This document shows positions 18,468 through 28,044 of a stretch of 64,000 nucleotides of DNA, piece by piece. The DNA lies in contig NZ_JACYFR010000005.1 in assembly GCF_014837175.1 (NCBI RefSeq), forward strand, positions 1-64,000, read 5' to 3'. A program made the translations under genes and the position numbers. Each line of letters opens with the position of its first letter. The first letter of the stretch is position 1. A model generated the notes under the pieces. That model was not told the DNA's origin, ran no database searches, and saw only the letters and a list, made by a program, of their open reading frames with translations. The stretch is from Cellulomonas sp. JH27-2 (GTDB lineage Bacteria > Actinomycetota > Actinomycetes > Actinomycetales > Cellulomonadaceae).

Positions 18468-19976
18468 GTGCTGCTCTCCTGGACGTCCGCGCAGGTCCGC
18501 GCCGCCGAGGAGCCCCTGCTCGCGGCGGGGGTCCCGCTCATGGACCGGGCCGCCTTCGCGCTCGCGACGCGCGTGGGCGCGCTGCTGCGCGAGCGACGGG
18601 GGCGGACGACCGGTGCGCGTGTGCTGCTCCTGGTGGGGCCGGGCAACAACGGTGGTGACGCGTTGTTCGCGGGCTCGCACCTGGCCCGCCGGGGAGTGCG
18701 CGTCGTCGCCGTCACGGCCGGCGACCGTGTGCACGGTGCCGGGGTCGCCGCGCTGCGCGAGGCGGGAGGGCTGGTCGCTCGCGCGAACGACGACGTGCGG
18801 GCGCTGGCCGCCGCCGCGGACGTCGTGCTCGACGGCCTGCTCGGCATCGGTGCGTCCGGCGGTCTGCGCGGTCGGGCGGCGGAGCTCGTCGCACTGGTCG
18901 GGCAGGGGCGCGAGGACGACGAGGCGCCGGCGCTCGTCGTGGCGGTGGATGCGCCGTCGGGCATCGGCGTCGACGACGGCGCCGTGAGCGGGAGCGTGCT
19001 GCCGGCGGACGTCACGGTGACGTTCGGCGGCGCGAAGCCGGGGCTCCTGCTGCCGCCGGCGACCTCCGTGGCGGGTCGGGTCGAGGTCGTCGACGTCGGC
19101 CTGGAGCTGCCGGACGCACCGGCGGTCGCGCGCCTCGAGGACGACGACGTCGCCGACCTGTGGCCGGTGCCGGGGCCGCAGGCGCACAAGTACACGCGTG
19201 GAGTCGTCGGCGTGATCGCCGGTGCGCGCCGCTACCCCGGGGCCGCGGTGCTCTCGACGACCGCCGCGGTGCTGACCGGCGTGGGCATGGTCCGCTATCT
19301 CGGTGACGTGGCCGACCTGGTGGTGGCGCGTCGACCGGAGGTCGTGCCGGGGGTCGGGCGGGTGCAGGCGTGGGTGTTCGGTCCGGGCGTCTCGCCCGAC
19401 GACGCTGCGCAGCGCCGCCGCATCGAGCACGCGTGGGAGGGGGTGCAGCAGCGCGGTGAGGCCGCGGTGTGCGACGCCGGCGCGCTGGCCCTGCTGCCCG
19501 CGCACGTCGGTCCGCACGTGATCATCACGCCGCACGCCGGCGAGCTCGCGACCGTGCTGGGCACACGGGGGGAGCGTGTCGACCGGGCCGGCGTCGAGGC
19601 GGAACCGGTGCGCTGGGCTCGCCGGGCGCACGAGCTGACCGGGGCGACCGTGCTGCTCAAGGGGCACGTGACCGTCGTCGTCGGCGCCCAGGAGGCGGTC
19701 TACACGCAGGCCGACGCGCCGGCCTGGCTCTCGACCGCCGGGTCGGGCGACGTGCTGGCCGGCCTGCTCGGCGCGTTGCTCGCGGGCCGGGCCGACGACA
19801 TCCACGAGGACCCGTCGCTCGCCGCCGCGCTGGGTGCCGCGGCCGCGCTGGTCCACGGGCGCGCCGCGCACCGGGCCAACCCGCACGGGCCCGTGAGCGC
19901 CCGGATGGTCGCCCGCGCGCTCCCGGACACGATCGCGGAGCTGCTCACCGGGCGCACCGCACACCCGTCCGCGTGA
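18468..19976 (+). CDS. nnr: bifunctional NAD(P)H-hydrate epimerase/dehydratase
   Basis: This 502-residue fusion repairs damaged NAD(P)HX. The N-terminal YjeF_N epimerase half has GPGNNGGDALF (57-67). The C-terminal ADP/ATP-dependent dehydratase half has HAGELATVLG, the nucleotide-binding LLKGHVTVV and the catalytic AGSGD (424-428, Asp428). The GTG at 18468 begins the conserved region; an upstream in-frame GTG at 18432 would add 12 non-conserved residues. It heads a coupled operon, since the next gene's GTG overlaps its TGA. Confidence 0.94.
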   Translation: MLLSWTSAQVRAAEEPLLAAGVPLMDRAAFALATRVGALLRERRGRTTGARVLLLVGPGNNGGDALFAGSHLARRGVRVVAVTAGDRVHGAGVAALREAGGLVARANDDVRALAAAADVVLDGLLGIGASGGLRGRAAELVALVGQGREDDEAPALVVAVDAPSGIGVDDGAVSGSVLPADVTVTFGGAKPGLLLPPATSVAGRVEVVDVGLELPDAPAVARLEDDDVADLWPVPGPQAHKYTRGVVGVIAGARRYPGAAVLSTTAAVLTGVGMVRYLGDVADLVVARRPEVVPGVGRVQAWVFGPGVSPDDAAQRRRIEHAWEGVQQRGEAAVCDAGALALLPAHVGPHVIITPHAGELATVLGTRGERVDRAGVEAEPVRWARRAHELTGATVLLKGHVTVVVGAQEAVYTQADAPAWLSTAGSGDVLAGLLGALLAGRADDIHEDPSLAAALGAAAALVHGRAAHRANPHGPVSARMVARALPDTIAELLTGRTAHPSA

Positions 19977-20596
19977 GCGGCACGTCCGCCTCGCTCGACG
20001 AGGCGCTGGGGCGTGCCCGCGCGCTCGTGGCCGACGGGAGCCGCCGGTTGCTCGGCATCGCGGGTGCGCCCGGCGCGGGCAAGTCGACGCTCGCGGCGCA
20101 CGTCGCTGACGAGCTCGGCGGACGGGCCGTCGTCGTCCCGATGGACGGCTTCCACCTGGCGCAGAGCGAGCTGGAGCGGATCGGGCGCGCCGACCGCAAG
20201 GGTGCGCCCGACACGTTCGACGCGGCGGGCTTCGTGGCGCTGCTGCGGCGGCTGCGGGTCGCGGACGCCACCGTCTACGCGCCCGAGTACCGGCGCGACC
20301 TGCGCAACCCCGTCGCCGGCGCGATCGCCGTGCCGCCGGACGTGCCGCTCGTCGTCGTCGAAGGGAACTATCTGCTGCTGTCGTCGCACGGGTTCGGGCC
20401 GGTCGCGGACCTGCTCGACGAGGCATGGTTCGTCGCGCCCGACGACGACCTGCGGCTGGACCGCCTCGTCGCACGGCACGTCGCGTTCGGCAAGACGGCG
20501 CAGGCCGCGCACGACTGGTCGCACGGACCCGACGAGGCGAACGCGCGCCTCGTCGCGGCGACCGCGGCGCGTGCGGACCTGCGGGTGGTCCCGTGA
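19973..20596 (+). CDS. P-loop nucleoside/sugar kinase family protein
   Basis: This 207-residue kinase of the uridine kinase/phosphoribulokinase superfamily has P-loop GAPGAGKST (31-39), the substrate segment MDGFHLAQSELERIG, RKGAPDTFDAAGF, and VVVEGNYLLL as Walker B-like strand. This combination occurs in proteins labelled nucleoside/nucleotide kinase or fructokinase FrcK-like. The substrate is not deducible. The GTG start overlaps the nnr stop (GTGA), and alr follows after 46 nt, so it belongs to the nnr-alr-tsaE operon. Confidence 0.8.
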   Translation: MSGTSASLDEALGRARALVADGSRRLLGIAGAPGAGKSTLAAHVADELGGRAVVVPMDGFHLAQSELERIGRADRKGAPDTFDAAGFVALLRRLRVADATVYAPEYRRDLRNPVAGAIAVPPDVPLVVVEGNYLLLSSHGFGPVADLLDEAWFVAPDDDLRLDRLVARHVAFGKTAQAAHDWSHGPDEANARLVAATAARADLRVVP

Positions 20597-20642
20597 CGTG
20601 CTGCTGCGCCGGGAGCGGAGCGGGGATGGGAGACTGGAGCCC

Positions 20643-21806
20643 GTGAGCTGGTTCCCCGCGCGTGCCGTGATCGACGACGCCGCCATCGCCGCCAACGTGC
20701 GCAGCCTCGCCGCCCACGCCCCGACCGCGCAGGTCATGGCGGTCGTCAAGGCCGACGCCTACGGGCACGGCCTGGTGCCGAGCGCCCGCGCTGCCCTGGC
20801 CGGTGGGGCCGCGTGGCTCGGCGCGGCCCAGGTGGGCGAGGCGATCGAGCTGCGCCGCGCGGGCGTCGTCGGGCCCCGCGTCCTGACCTGGCTCTACGCA
20901 CCCGGCGCCCCTCTCGCCGACGCGCTCGCGGTCGACCTGGACCTGTCCGTCGCCGCGCCGTGGGCGCTGGACGAGGTCGCGACCGCCGCGCGCGTCGTCG
21001 GGCGTCCGGCCCGCATCCACCTCAAGGTCGATACGGGTCTGGGGCGCAATGGTCTGACCCCCGACCAGCTCGCGGGCCTGCTGCCGGACGCGCTGCGCGC
21101 GCAGGCCGAGGGGGCGGTCGAGATCGTCGGCGTGTGGTCGCACCTGGCGTTCGCCGACGAGCCCGAGCACCCGACCGTGCGCGCGCAGGAGCAGGTGTTC
21201 GCGGACGCCGTCGCGCTCGTCGAGAGTGCCGGTGCCCACCTCGAGGTCCGGCACCTGGCCAACTCCGCCGCCACGCTGACCGCGCCCCGCGCGCATTACG
21301 ACCTCGTGCGGCCGGGCATCGCGGTCTACGGGCTCTCGCCCGTCCCGCAGCTCGGCTCGTCGGCCGACTTCGGGCTCGTGCCGGCCATGACGGTCGAGGC
21401 CGAGCTGGCCACCGTCAAGCCCGTCCCCGCGGGCCACGGCGTGTCCTACGCGCACCAGTACGTCACGCCGCGCGACACCGTCCTCGGGATCGTGCCGATG
21501 GGGTACGCCGACGGGGTGCCGCGGCACGCGTCGGGCACGCAGGACCACGTCGGCGGCCCCGTCCAGGTGGGTGGCCGCCGGCTGGGCGTGGCCGGCCGCG
21601 TCTGCATGGACCAGGTGGTGGTGGACCTGGGCCCGGACGCGACCGAGGTCGCGGGGGACCGCGTCGTGCTGTTCGGGAACGGCGCGGACGGCGGCCCGAC
21701 GGCCCAGGACTGGGCACAGGCCGCGGGCACCATCTCGTACGAGATCGTGACCCGGCTGGGCGCGCGCGTGCCGCGCTCGCACATCAACTCGGAGGGACAG
21801 CAGTGA
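20643..21806 (+). CDS. alr: alanine racemase
   Basis: Alr makes D-alanine for peptidoglycan. This 387-residue PLP enzyme has the Schiff-base Lys36 in AVVKADAYGHG, the second catalytic base Tyr269 in GVSYA, and RVCMDQVVVDLG near the C-terminus. The fold is TIM barrel plus beta domain. The GTG start follows TGGAG. Its stop overlaps the GTG of tsaE. The position next to the t6A genes is common in actinobacteria. Confidence 0.96.
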   Translation: MSWFPARAVIDDAAIAANVRSLAAHAPTAQVMAVVKADAYGHGLVPSARAALAGGAAWLGAAQVGEAIELRRAGVVGPRVLTWLYAPGAPLADALAVDLDLSVAAPWALDEVATAARVVGRPARIHLKVDTGLGRNGLTPDQLAGLLPDALRAQAEGAVEIVGVWSHLAFADEPEHPTVRAQEQVFADAVALVESAGAHLEVRHLANSAATLTAPRAHYDLVRPGIAVYGLSPVPQLGSSADFGLVPAMTVEAELATVKPVPAGHGVSYAHQYVTPRDTVLGIVPMGYADGVPRHASGTQDHVGGPVQVGGRRLGVAGRVCMDQVVVDLGPDATEVAGDRVVLFGNGADGGPTAQDWAQAAGTISYEIVTRLGARVPRSHINSEGQQ

Positions 21807-22357
21807 GCGAGCAGACCATCGTCCGGCTCCCGGACGCCGACGCGACGCGCGGCTTCGGTCGTGCGCTGGCCGACATCCTGCGGGCGGGGGACCTCGTGGT
21901 CCTGACCGGTGATCTGGGCGCCGGCAAGACGACGCTGACCCAGGGCCTCGGCGCGGGCCTGAACGTGCGCGGTCAGGTCGCGTCGCCCACGTTCATCATC
22001 GCGCGCGAGCACCCGCCGCTGCCGCGCCCCGACGGCTCGCGCGGCCCGGCCCTCGTGCACGTCGACGCCTACCGGCTGGGCTCGCTCGACGAGGTCGACG
22101 CGCTGGACCTGGACGCGAGCCTGGACGAGGCCGTCACCGTCGTCGAGTGGGGGGCCGGCTGGGTCGAGGGGCTGTCCGCCGACCGTCTGGAGGTCGCGAT
22201 CCAGCGGCCGCGCGGCGGCCAGGCGGACGGGACCGCCGACACGCCGTCCGGCGCCGAGGCCGACGACCCCGCCGGCGGCGAGCGCGTCGTGACCGTGACC
22301 GCCGTCGGACCGCGGTGGGACGGCGTCGCCCTCCCGAGCGCACCAGTGGCAGGCTGA
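21803..22357 (+). CDS. tsaE: tRNA threonylcarbamoyladenosine synthesis ATPase TsaE
   Basis: TsaE is the ATPase that partners TsaB and TsaD in t6A37 tRNA modification. The 184-residue protein has Walker A GDLGAGKTT (36-44), SPTFIIAREH and the VHVDAYRLGS and VEWG segments typical of the family. About 40 residues near the C-terminus are low complexity (Gly/Asp/Ala-rich), longer than in E. coli. It is coupled to alr by a GTGA overlap and separated from tsaB by 4 nt. Confidence 0.93.
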   Translation: MSEQTIVRLPDADATRGFGRALADILRAGDLVVLTGDLGAGKTTLTQGLGAGLNVRGQVASPTFIIAREHPPLPRPDGSRGPALVHVDAYRLGSLDEVDALDLDASLDEAVTVVEWGAGWVEGLSADRLEVAIQRPRGGQADGTADTPSGAEADDPAGGERVVTVTAVGPRWDGVALPSAPVAG

Positions 22358-22361
22358 GACC

Positions 22362-23036
22362 GTGCCCGTCCTCGCTCTCGACACCTCCGGCGCGGTCGCC
22401 GTCGCCCTGACCGACGACGCCGGGGCCGTCCTCGCCGCCCGCTCCGACGACCAGCAGCGCCACCACGCCGAACTGCTCGCCCCGATGATCGCGGCCGTCC
22501 TGGCCGAGGCCGGTGTCGACCGCCGCGACCTGTCGGCGGTCGTGGTCGGTACCGGCCCCGCGCCCTTCACCGGGCTGCGGGTCGGGCTGGTCAGCGCCCG
22601 CACGCTCGCGCTCGCCCTCGGCGTCCCCGCGCTCGGCGTGCCGTCGCTCGACGCGATCGCCGCGGCCGCGTCGCGCGACCTCGAGCCGGGTGCCGACATC
22701 GTCGTCGGGACGGACGCCCGCCGCCGCGAGGTCTACTGGGGCACGTACCGCGTCGTCGGCGCGGGCTCGGTCGAGGTCGTCCTACCCCCGCAGGTGGGTG
22801 CGGCGGCCGACGTCGTGGTCCCGGCCGGTGCGACCGTCGTCGGGCGAGGCGCGCTGCTGTACCCCGACCTGGGCGCCGGCTCGGTCGACGGGCACCTCCT
22901 GGACCCGGACCCCGCCGAGCTGGCTCGCCTGGCGATCGAGCGCCGGGCGCAGGGCCTGGACCTGCCGACCGTGCCGCTGTACCTGCGCCGGCCGGACGCC
23001 GTGCCGAGCGCCGCGAGCAAGCGCGTCCTGGGCTGA
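22362..23036 (+). CDS. tsaB: tRNA threonylcarbamoyladenosine biosynthesis protein TsaB
   Basis: This 224-residue ASKHA-fold partner of TsaD starts VLALDTSGAVAVAL and contains the GTGPAPFTGLRVGL block that defines TsaB. It has no catalytic metal site of its own and dimerises with TsaD. The GTG start is 4 nt after the tsaE stop. A 14-bp duplication covers its stop codon and the rimI start. Confidence 0.94.
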   Translation: MPVLALDTSGAVAVALTDDAGAVLAARSDDQQRHHAELLAPMIAAVLAEAGVDRRDLSAVVVGTGPAPFTGLRVGLVSARTLALALGVPALGVPSLDAIAAAASRDLEPGADIVVGTDARRREVYWGTYRVVGAGSVEVVLPPQVGAAADVVVPAGATVVGRGALLYPDLGAGSVDGHLLDPDPAELARLAIERRAQGLDLPTVPLYLRRPDAVPSAASKRVLG

Positions 23037-23059
23037 CGTCGGCATGGCTGACGTCGGCA
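23031..23059. repeat. tandem duplication across the tsaB-rimI junction
   Basis: The 14-mer ggctgacgtcggca occurs at 23031-23044 and 23046-23059. The first copy holds the tsaB stop; the rimI ATG (23044-23046) bridges the two copies, so the duplication supplied the first codons of rimI. Confidence 0.8.
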
Positions 23060-23535
23060 CGCCCGCGCTGCGCGTCCTGACGCGCGCCGACCTGCCCGCG
23101 CTCGAGCGCATGGAGCGCGAGCTGTTCGGCTCGGGGGCGTGGTCGCGCGCGATGCTCGCCGAGGAGCTCGACGGCCCGGGGCGCTGGTACGTCGGCGTCG
23201 AGGACGCGGGCGCGCTCGTCGGCTACGCCGGGCTGTGGTTCGACGGCGACGACGCGCAGGTCATGACGATCGGCACCGATCCCGCCCACCAGGGTCGCGG
23301 CCTGGGGCGCGTCATGCTCGACGCGCTCGTCGCGCAGGCCCGAGCGTGGCGAGCCGCGTCCCTGCTGCTGGAGGTCCGGGTCGACAACGAGCCCGCGCTG
23401 CGGCTGTACCGCGGCGCCGGCTTCGAGCAGCTCGGGCTGCGCAAGGGCTACTACCAGCCCGAGAACGTCGACGCCTGGACGATGCGGCTGCCGCTCGTCG
23501 CGGGTCCCGTCACCACCGGAGGAGAGGCACCATGA
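23044..23535 (+). CDS. rimI: ribosomal-protein-alanine N-acetyltransferase
   Basis: This 163-residue GNAT acetyltransferase has the acetyl-CoA motif DPAHQGRGLGRVML (about 80-93), preceded by MTIGTD and followed by LEVRVDNEPALRLYRGAGF, the RimI signature. RimI acetylates the N-terminal Ala of ribosomal protein S18 in E. coli; in actinobacteria the tsaB-rimI order is conserved. It overlaps the next gene by ATGA. Confidence 0.9.
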   Translation: MADVGTPALRVLTRADLPALERMERELFGSGAWSRAMLAEELDGPGRWYVGVEDAGALVGYAGLWFDGDDAQVMTIGTDPAHQGRGLGRVMLDALVAQARAWRAASLLLEVRVDNEPALRLYRGAGFEQLGLRKGYYQPENVDAWTMRLPLVAGPVTTGGEAP

Positions 23536-24368
23536 CCAGTCGCGACGAGGTCCTCGTCGACGCACCCACCCTTGCCGACCTGCTCGCCGGCGACGAACCG
23601 CCCGTGCTGCTGGACGTGCGCTGGGCCCTGGGCCGCACGGACGGTCGCGACCAGTACCTGGAGGCGCACCTGCCGGGCGCGGTCTTCGTCGACCTGGACG
23701 CCGAGCTGGCCGCGCCGCCGAGCGCTCAGGACGGCCGCCACCCGTTGCCCGCGGTCGACGACCTCGAGGCCGCGGCGCGCCGCTGGGGTGTGCGCGACGG
23801 CGGTGCGGTCGTGGTCTACGACGCCGGTCCGGGGACGTCGGCGGCGCGTGCGTGGTGGCTGCTGCGGTGGGCCGGCCTGGCCGACGTGCGCCTGCTGGAC
23901 GGCGGTCTCGCGGCGTGGCAGGCAGCCGATCTCGCGGTCGAGGCCGGCGACGTGGAGGCCGAGGCCGGCGACGTCGTCGTGCGACCCGGCGGCATGCCGA
24001 CGATCGACGCCGACGGTGCCGCGACGTGGGACGGCCCGCTCCTGGACGCCCGGGCGACGGAGCGCTTCGTCGGCGACGTCGAACCCGTCGACCCGCGCGC
24101 TGGCCACATCCCGGGCGCGGTCTCCGCGCCGACGGCCGACAACGTCGGCGCCGACGGCACGTTCCTGGCCCCCGAAGCGTTGCGCGACCGCTTCCGCGCG
24201 CTGGGAGCCGCCGCCGGCGCACCCGTCGCGGTCTACTGCGGTTCCGGCGTGACGGCTGCCCACCAGATCGCGGCCCTGGCCGCGGCGGGCATCGACGCCG
24301 CCCTCTACCCGGGCTCGTGGTCGCAGTGGTCGAACGACGCCGCCCGCCCGGTCGCGACGGGGATCTGA
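23532..24368 (+). CDS. thiosulfate/3-mercaptopyruvate sulfurtransferase
   Basis: This 278-residue protein has two rhodanese domains. The N-terminal one (about 1-130) is inactive, with VYDAGPGTS where the active loop would be. The C-terminal one has Cys236 in VYCGSGVTA as the sulfur carrier. This matches SseA/rhodanese enzymes that move sulfane sulfur to cyanide or other thiols. The ATG overlaps the rimI stop and follows GGAGAGG. A tandem duplication begins at its stop codon. Confidence 0.92.
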   Translation: MTSRDEVLVDAPTLADLLAGDEPPVLLDVRWALGRTDGRDQYLEAHLPGAVFVDLDAELAAPPSAQDGRHPLPAVDDLEAAARRWGVRDGGAVVVYDAGPGTSAARAWWLLRWAGLADVRLLDGGLAAWQAADLAVEAGDVEAEAGDVVVRPGGMPTIDADGAATWDGPLLDARATERFVGDVEPVDPRAGHIPGAVSAPTADNVGADGTFLAPEALRDRFRALGAAAGAPVAVYCGSGVTAAHQIAALAAAGIDAALYPGSWSQWSNDAARPVATGI

Positions 24369-24391
24369 GGGCGTCGCTCTGAGGGCGTCGC
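24364..24391. repeat. 14-bp tandem repeat at the sulfurtransferase stop
   Basis: The unit tctgagggcgtcgc is present twice without spacing (24364-24377, 24378-24391). The first unit contains the sulfurtransferase TGA and the second repeats it, giving two in-line stop-containing copies. Confidence 0.85.
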
Positions 24392-24406
24392 TCGAAGGGC
24401 GGGTCG

Positions 24407-24949
24407 TCAGGCTGGTTCGCGCGCCAGGTCGACGAGCCACGTGGGATCGGACCCGCGGCTGAGCTCGACCTGCTGCCAGAACGCCACCACGGCCGCCTGC
24501 TGCGCATCGCTGAGGTAGTGTCCGGCGGCCTTCGACCGTTCGACGCCGACGAGGCCCGAGATCATCACCCGAACCGTGCGGTCGCCCTGGGTCTCCGTGC
24601 GGATCACACGGTTCCCGTCGCCCGGGACGCACGACGGCGCGGCGTCGCTCGCGTCGTCGCAGACCACGCCGCTCAGCTCGCCCTCCTGGAAGATCAGGAT
24701 CGGGGCCTCGCGCCCGGCCTCGTCGATCTGGGTGCTGGCCGACAGCATCTGGAAGTACGGCGGGAGGGACGTCGGTGCCAGGGCGTCGTGCCGGGCCCGG
24801 ACCTGCACAGCGGCTTCCCTGCTCATGGTCACCATCGGATCCTCGGTGGGCGTGCTGGTACTGCCCACCCCCGTCGTGACCGCCACCCCGGCAGCGGCGA
24901 CGCCCGCGACGGCGACACCACCCCAGAACGCTCGACCGAGACCGATCAC
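24407..24949 (-). CDS. hypothetical membrane-anchored protein
   Basis: The product is 180 residues. A single hydrophobic segment (about residues 8-27, GGVAVAGVAAAGVAVTTGVG) could be a signal anchor. The rest is soluble, with two Cys (in VVCDDAS and SCVPG) that may form a disulfide outside the cell. The GTG start follows AAGGGGG. I recognise no domain. It lies between two terminator-like regions and converges on the sulfurtransferase. Confidence 0.65.
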   Translation of the reverse strand: MIGLGRAFWGGVAVAGVAAAGVAVTTGVGSTSTPTEDPMVTMSREAAVQVRARHDALAPTSLPPYFQMLSASTQIDEAGREAPILIFQEGELSGVVCDDASDAAPSCVPGDGNRVIRTETQGDRTVRVMISGLVGVERSKAAGHYLSDAQQAAVVAFWQQVELSRGSDPTWLVDLAREPA

Positions 24950-25019
24950 GGTTCCCCCTTGTTCCGCCGCCGCGTAACGGACGGCACGGGACGAACGTAG
25001 CGGACCCGGACGTGCGGGA

Positions 25020-25049
25020 GGGCCGCGATCCCGGGTGGGATCGCGGCCC
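25020..25049 (-). terminator. terminator after the nitroreductase-family gene
   Basis: A perfect 13-bp stem (GGGCCGCGATCCC / GGGATCGCGGCCC) with a 4-nt loop lies 21 nt downstream of the minus-strand stop at 25071. It also separates that gene from the start of the next minus-strand gene. Confidence 0.85.
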
Positions 25050-25070
25050 TCGCCGTGCTGCGTCAGCCGG

Positions 25071-25712
25071 TCAGACGGTCAGGGAGACCTCGTCGTAGGT
25101 GTGGCGGGCGCCGCGGGGGTAGTGCGTGCCCTCGCCCTCGCGGTGGCCGACGTTGATGATGAGCTGGCTCTGCCAGCCGTTCTCGGCGAAGAACTCGGCG
25201 TCCACGCCGGCGGTGTCGAGGCCGGCCATGGGGCCCGCGTCCAGACCGGCGGCACGCAGGCCGACGATGAGGTAGCCGAACTGGATGAGCGTGTTCATGC
25301 GGGCCATCTGCTCGCGCTGCTCGACCTGCGGGTCCAGGGCCTCGCCGAGGGCGGCCATGTGCGGCGCCAGCGTCGGCATGTGGCGGTGGAAGCCGGGGTC
25401 CGAGGCGACGATCAGCGTCACCGGCGCGGCCAGCACGCGGTCGCGGTTGCCCTCGTTGACGTGCTTCGACAGGCGCTCGCGGGCCTCGGGCGTGCGCACG
25501 ACGAGCAGGCGCAGCGGCGTGGTGTTGATCGCGGTGGGGCCCCACTTGATGAGGTCGTAGACACCGGCGAGCTCCTCGTCGGTGACGGGCTCGTCCGTGA
25601 ACGCGCCGACGGTCCGCGCGGAGCGGAACAGCAGATCGGCGACGTCGTCGGCGACGGCGAGCGAGGGCGTGGGGAAGTCGAGTCCGTCGAGGACGGTCGT
25701 GTCAGTGGTCAT
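25071..25712 (-). CDS. nitroreductase-family protein, RutE/HadB-like
   Basis: This 213-residue FMN-dependent oxidoreductase of the nitroreductase superfamily has FRSARTVGAFTDEPV near residue 30, WGPTAINTTPLRLLVV (about 62-77) and GPMAGLD, the pattern of malonic semialdehyde reductase RutE and its relatives. No rut genes are nearby, so the pyrimidine role is not supported. The ATG at 25712 is preferred; a TTG at 25730 would add six residues. The promoter region has the direct repeat TTGAA-CC-TTGAA just upstream of the ATG. Confidence 0.85.
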   Translation of the reverse strand: MTTDTTVLDGLDFPTPSLAVADDVADLLFRSARTVGAFTDEPVTDEELAGVYDLIKWGPTAINTTPLRLLVVRTPEARERLSKHVNEGNRDRVLAAPVTLIVASDPGFHRHMPTLAPHMAALGEALDPQVEQREQMARMNTLIQFGYLIVGLRAAGLDAGPMAGLDTAGVDAEFFAENGWQSQLIINVGHREGEGTHYPRGARHTYDEVSLTV

Positions 25713-25799
25713 AACTGATTCAAGGTTCAACGATCGGGACGTGTTCCGTGATCAGGCGTGATGCTCGTCACCGTGCGTCCCACCCCTATCCTGGGGCGC

Positions 25800-26840
<1,041 letters not shown>

Positions 26841-26895
26841 GGATTCCAGGGATCCGGCGCGTCGGGCGAGCCGACTCCTCGGAATCGTCCGGGCG

Positions 26896-28044
26896 TCAGA
26901 GCGGGCGGGCGGCCTTGAACTCGGCGACCAGGGAGTCGGCGACGGCGCTCAGGTCGCCCGCGTTGCGGCGGGCAACGGCTCGTTGGCGCTGGTACGACGC
27001 GCCCCGCCGCAGGATGACGCGCACCTGCTCGAGCTCCTCGGTGCAGCCGAGGCGTTCCGCGACGGGTGCGAGGTCGGCGAGCCACTTCTGGACGGAGTCG
27101 GTGACGAGCTCCTCGTCGCCCGCGTCGTTCGTGATGATGATCGCGTCCATGCCGTACCGGGCCGAGCGCCACTTGTTCTCCTGCGCGAACCACGGCGGCA
27201 GCGTGGGGAGCTGCTCACCGCGGTCCAGCATCGAGGAGAAGTGCTCGACGAAGCAGTGCGTGAGCGCCGAGATGGCGCCGACCTCGAGCAGGTTCGTCGC
27301 GCCGTCCGCGATGCGCATCTCAAGCGTGCCGAACCGCGGGGCGGGGCGGATGTCCCAGCGGACCTCGTCGAACTGGTCGATGACACCCGTGTGCATCATG
27401 TCGCCGACGTACTGCTCGAGCTGCTCCCAGCGGTCGAACCCGAACGGCAGGCCGGCCGTGGGCAGCTGCTGGAAGAGCAGCGCGCGGTTGGAGGCGTAAC
27501 CGGTGTCCTTGCCGGCCCAGAACGGGGACGACGCCGACAGCGACTGGATGTGCGAGAACACCGTGAGCATGGCGCGCGAGATCGGCAGCACCTTGTCCCG
27601 GTCCTCGATGCCGACGTGCACGTGGACGCCGTAGATGAGCATCTGCCGGCCCCACCACTGCGTGCGGTCGATGAGCGTGGCGTAGCGCTGCTTGTCGCTG
27701 ACCTTCTGCGTGTCCCAGTGCGCGAAGGGGTGCGTGCCGCCGCCCATGAGGTCGATCCGCAGCGGCTCGGCAGCGGCGGCGACCTCGGCGAGGGCCTCGC
27801 GCAGGTCCTCGACCGCCTGGCCGATCGTCACGCACTTGCCTGACGACACCTCGACCGTGTTGCGCAGGAGCTCCTGCGTGATGTGGGGGTGGTCGGTGCC
27901 GTCGGCGGGCCGCACGGCCGCGAGGATGGTCTCCGCGGCCTGGCGCAGGTCGCCGGAGTCCGCGTCGACGAGCGCGACCTCCCACTCGATCCCGACCGTG
28001 GACCGCTCCGAGCGCGCAAAGGGCAGCTGCACCGCGTCCGCCAT
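26896..28044 (-). CDS. carboxylate-amine ligase, YbdK/GCS2 family
   Basis: This 382-residue protein of the glutamate-cysteine ligase type 2 family starts with STVGIEWEVALVD (the ATP/Mg-binding GxExE region) and has MGGGTHPFA, GVHVHVGI, and RPAPRFGTLEMRIAD. E. coli YbdK has weak glutamate-cysteine ligase activity, and actinobacterial relatives lack a clear role; mycothiol producers do not need glutathione. It is coupled to the methyltransferase upstream by a TGATG overlap. It converges with tsaD. Confidence 0.88.
   Translation of the reverse strand: MADAVQLPFARSERSTVGIEWEVALVDADSGDLRQAAETILAAVRPADGTDHPHITQELLRNTVEVSSGKCVTIGQAVEDLREALAEVAAAAEPLRIDLMGGGTHPFAHWDTQKVSDKQRYATLIDRTQWWGRQMLIYGVHVHVGIEDRDKVLPISRAMLTVFSHIQSLSASSPFWAGKDTGYASNRALLFQQLPTAGLPFGFDRWEQLEQYVGDMMHTGVIDQFDEVRWDIRPAPRFGTLEMRIADGATNLLEVGAISALTHCFVEHFSSMLDRGEQLPTLPPWFAQENKWRSARYGMDAIIITNDAGDEELVTDSVQKWLADLAPVAERLGCTEELEQVRVILRRGASYQRQRAVARRNAGDLSAVADSLVAEFKAARPL

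Noticed and set aside
18363-21782. A 1,139-codon open frame on the minus strand across nnr, kinase and alr
   Set aside because: Its translation is His/Arg/Asp-rich low-complexity sequence typical of the antisense frame of high-GC genes, and the plus-strand proteins beneath it are well-known families.
26841-26895. GATTCC / GGAATC inverted repeat between tsaD and the YbdK-like gene
   Set aside because: Six-base arms with a loop of more than 30 nt are too weak to call a terminator, though one would be expected here.
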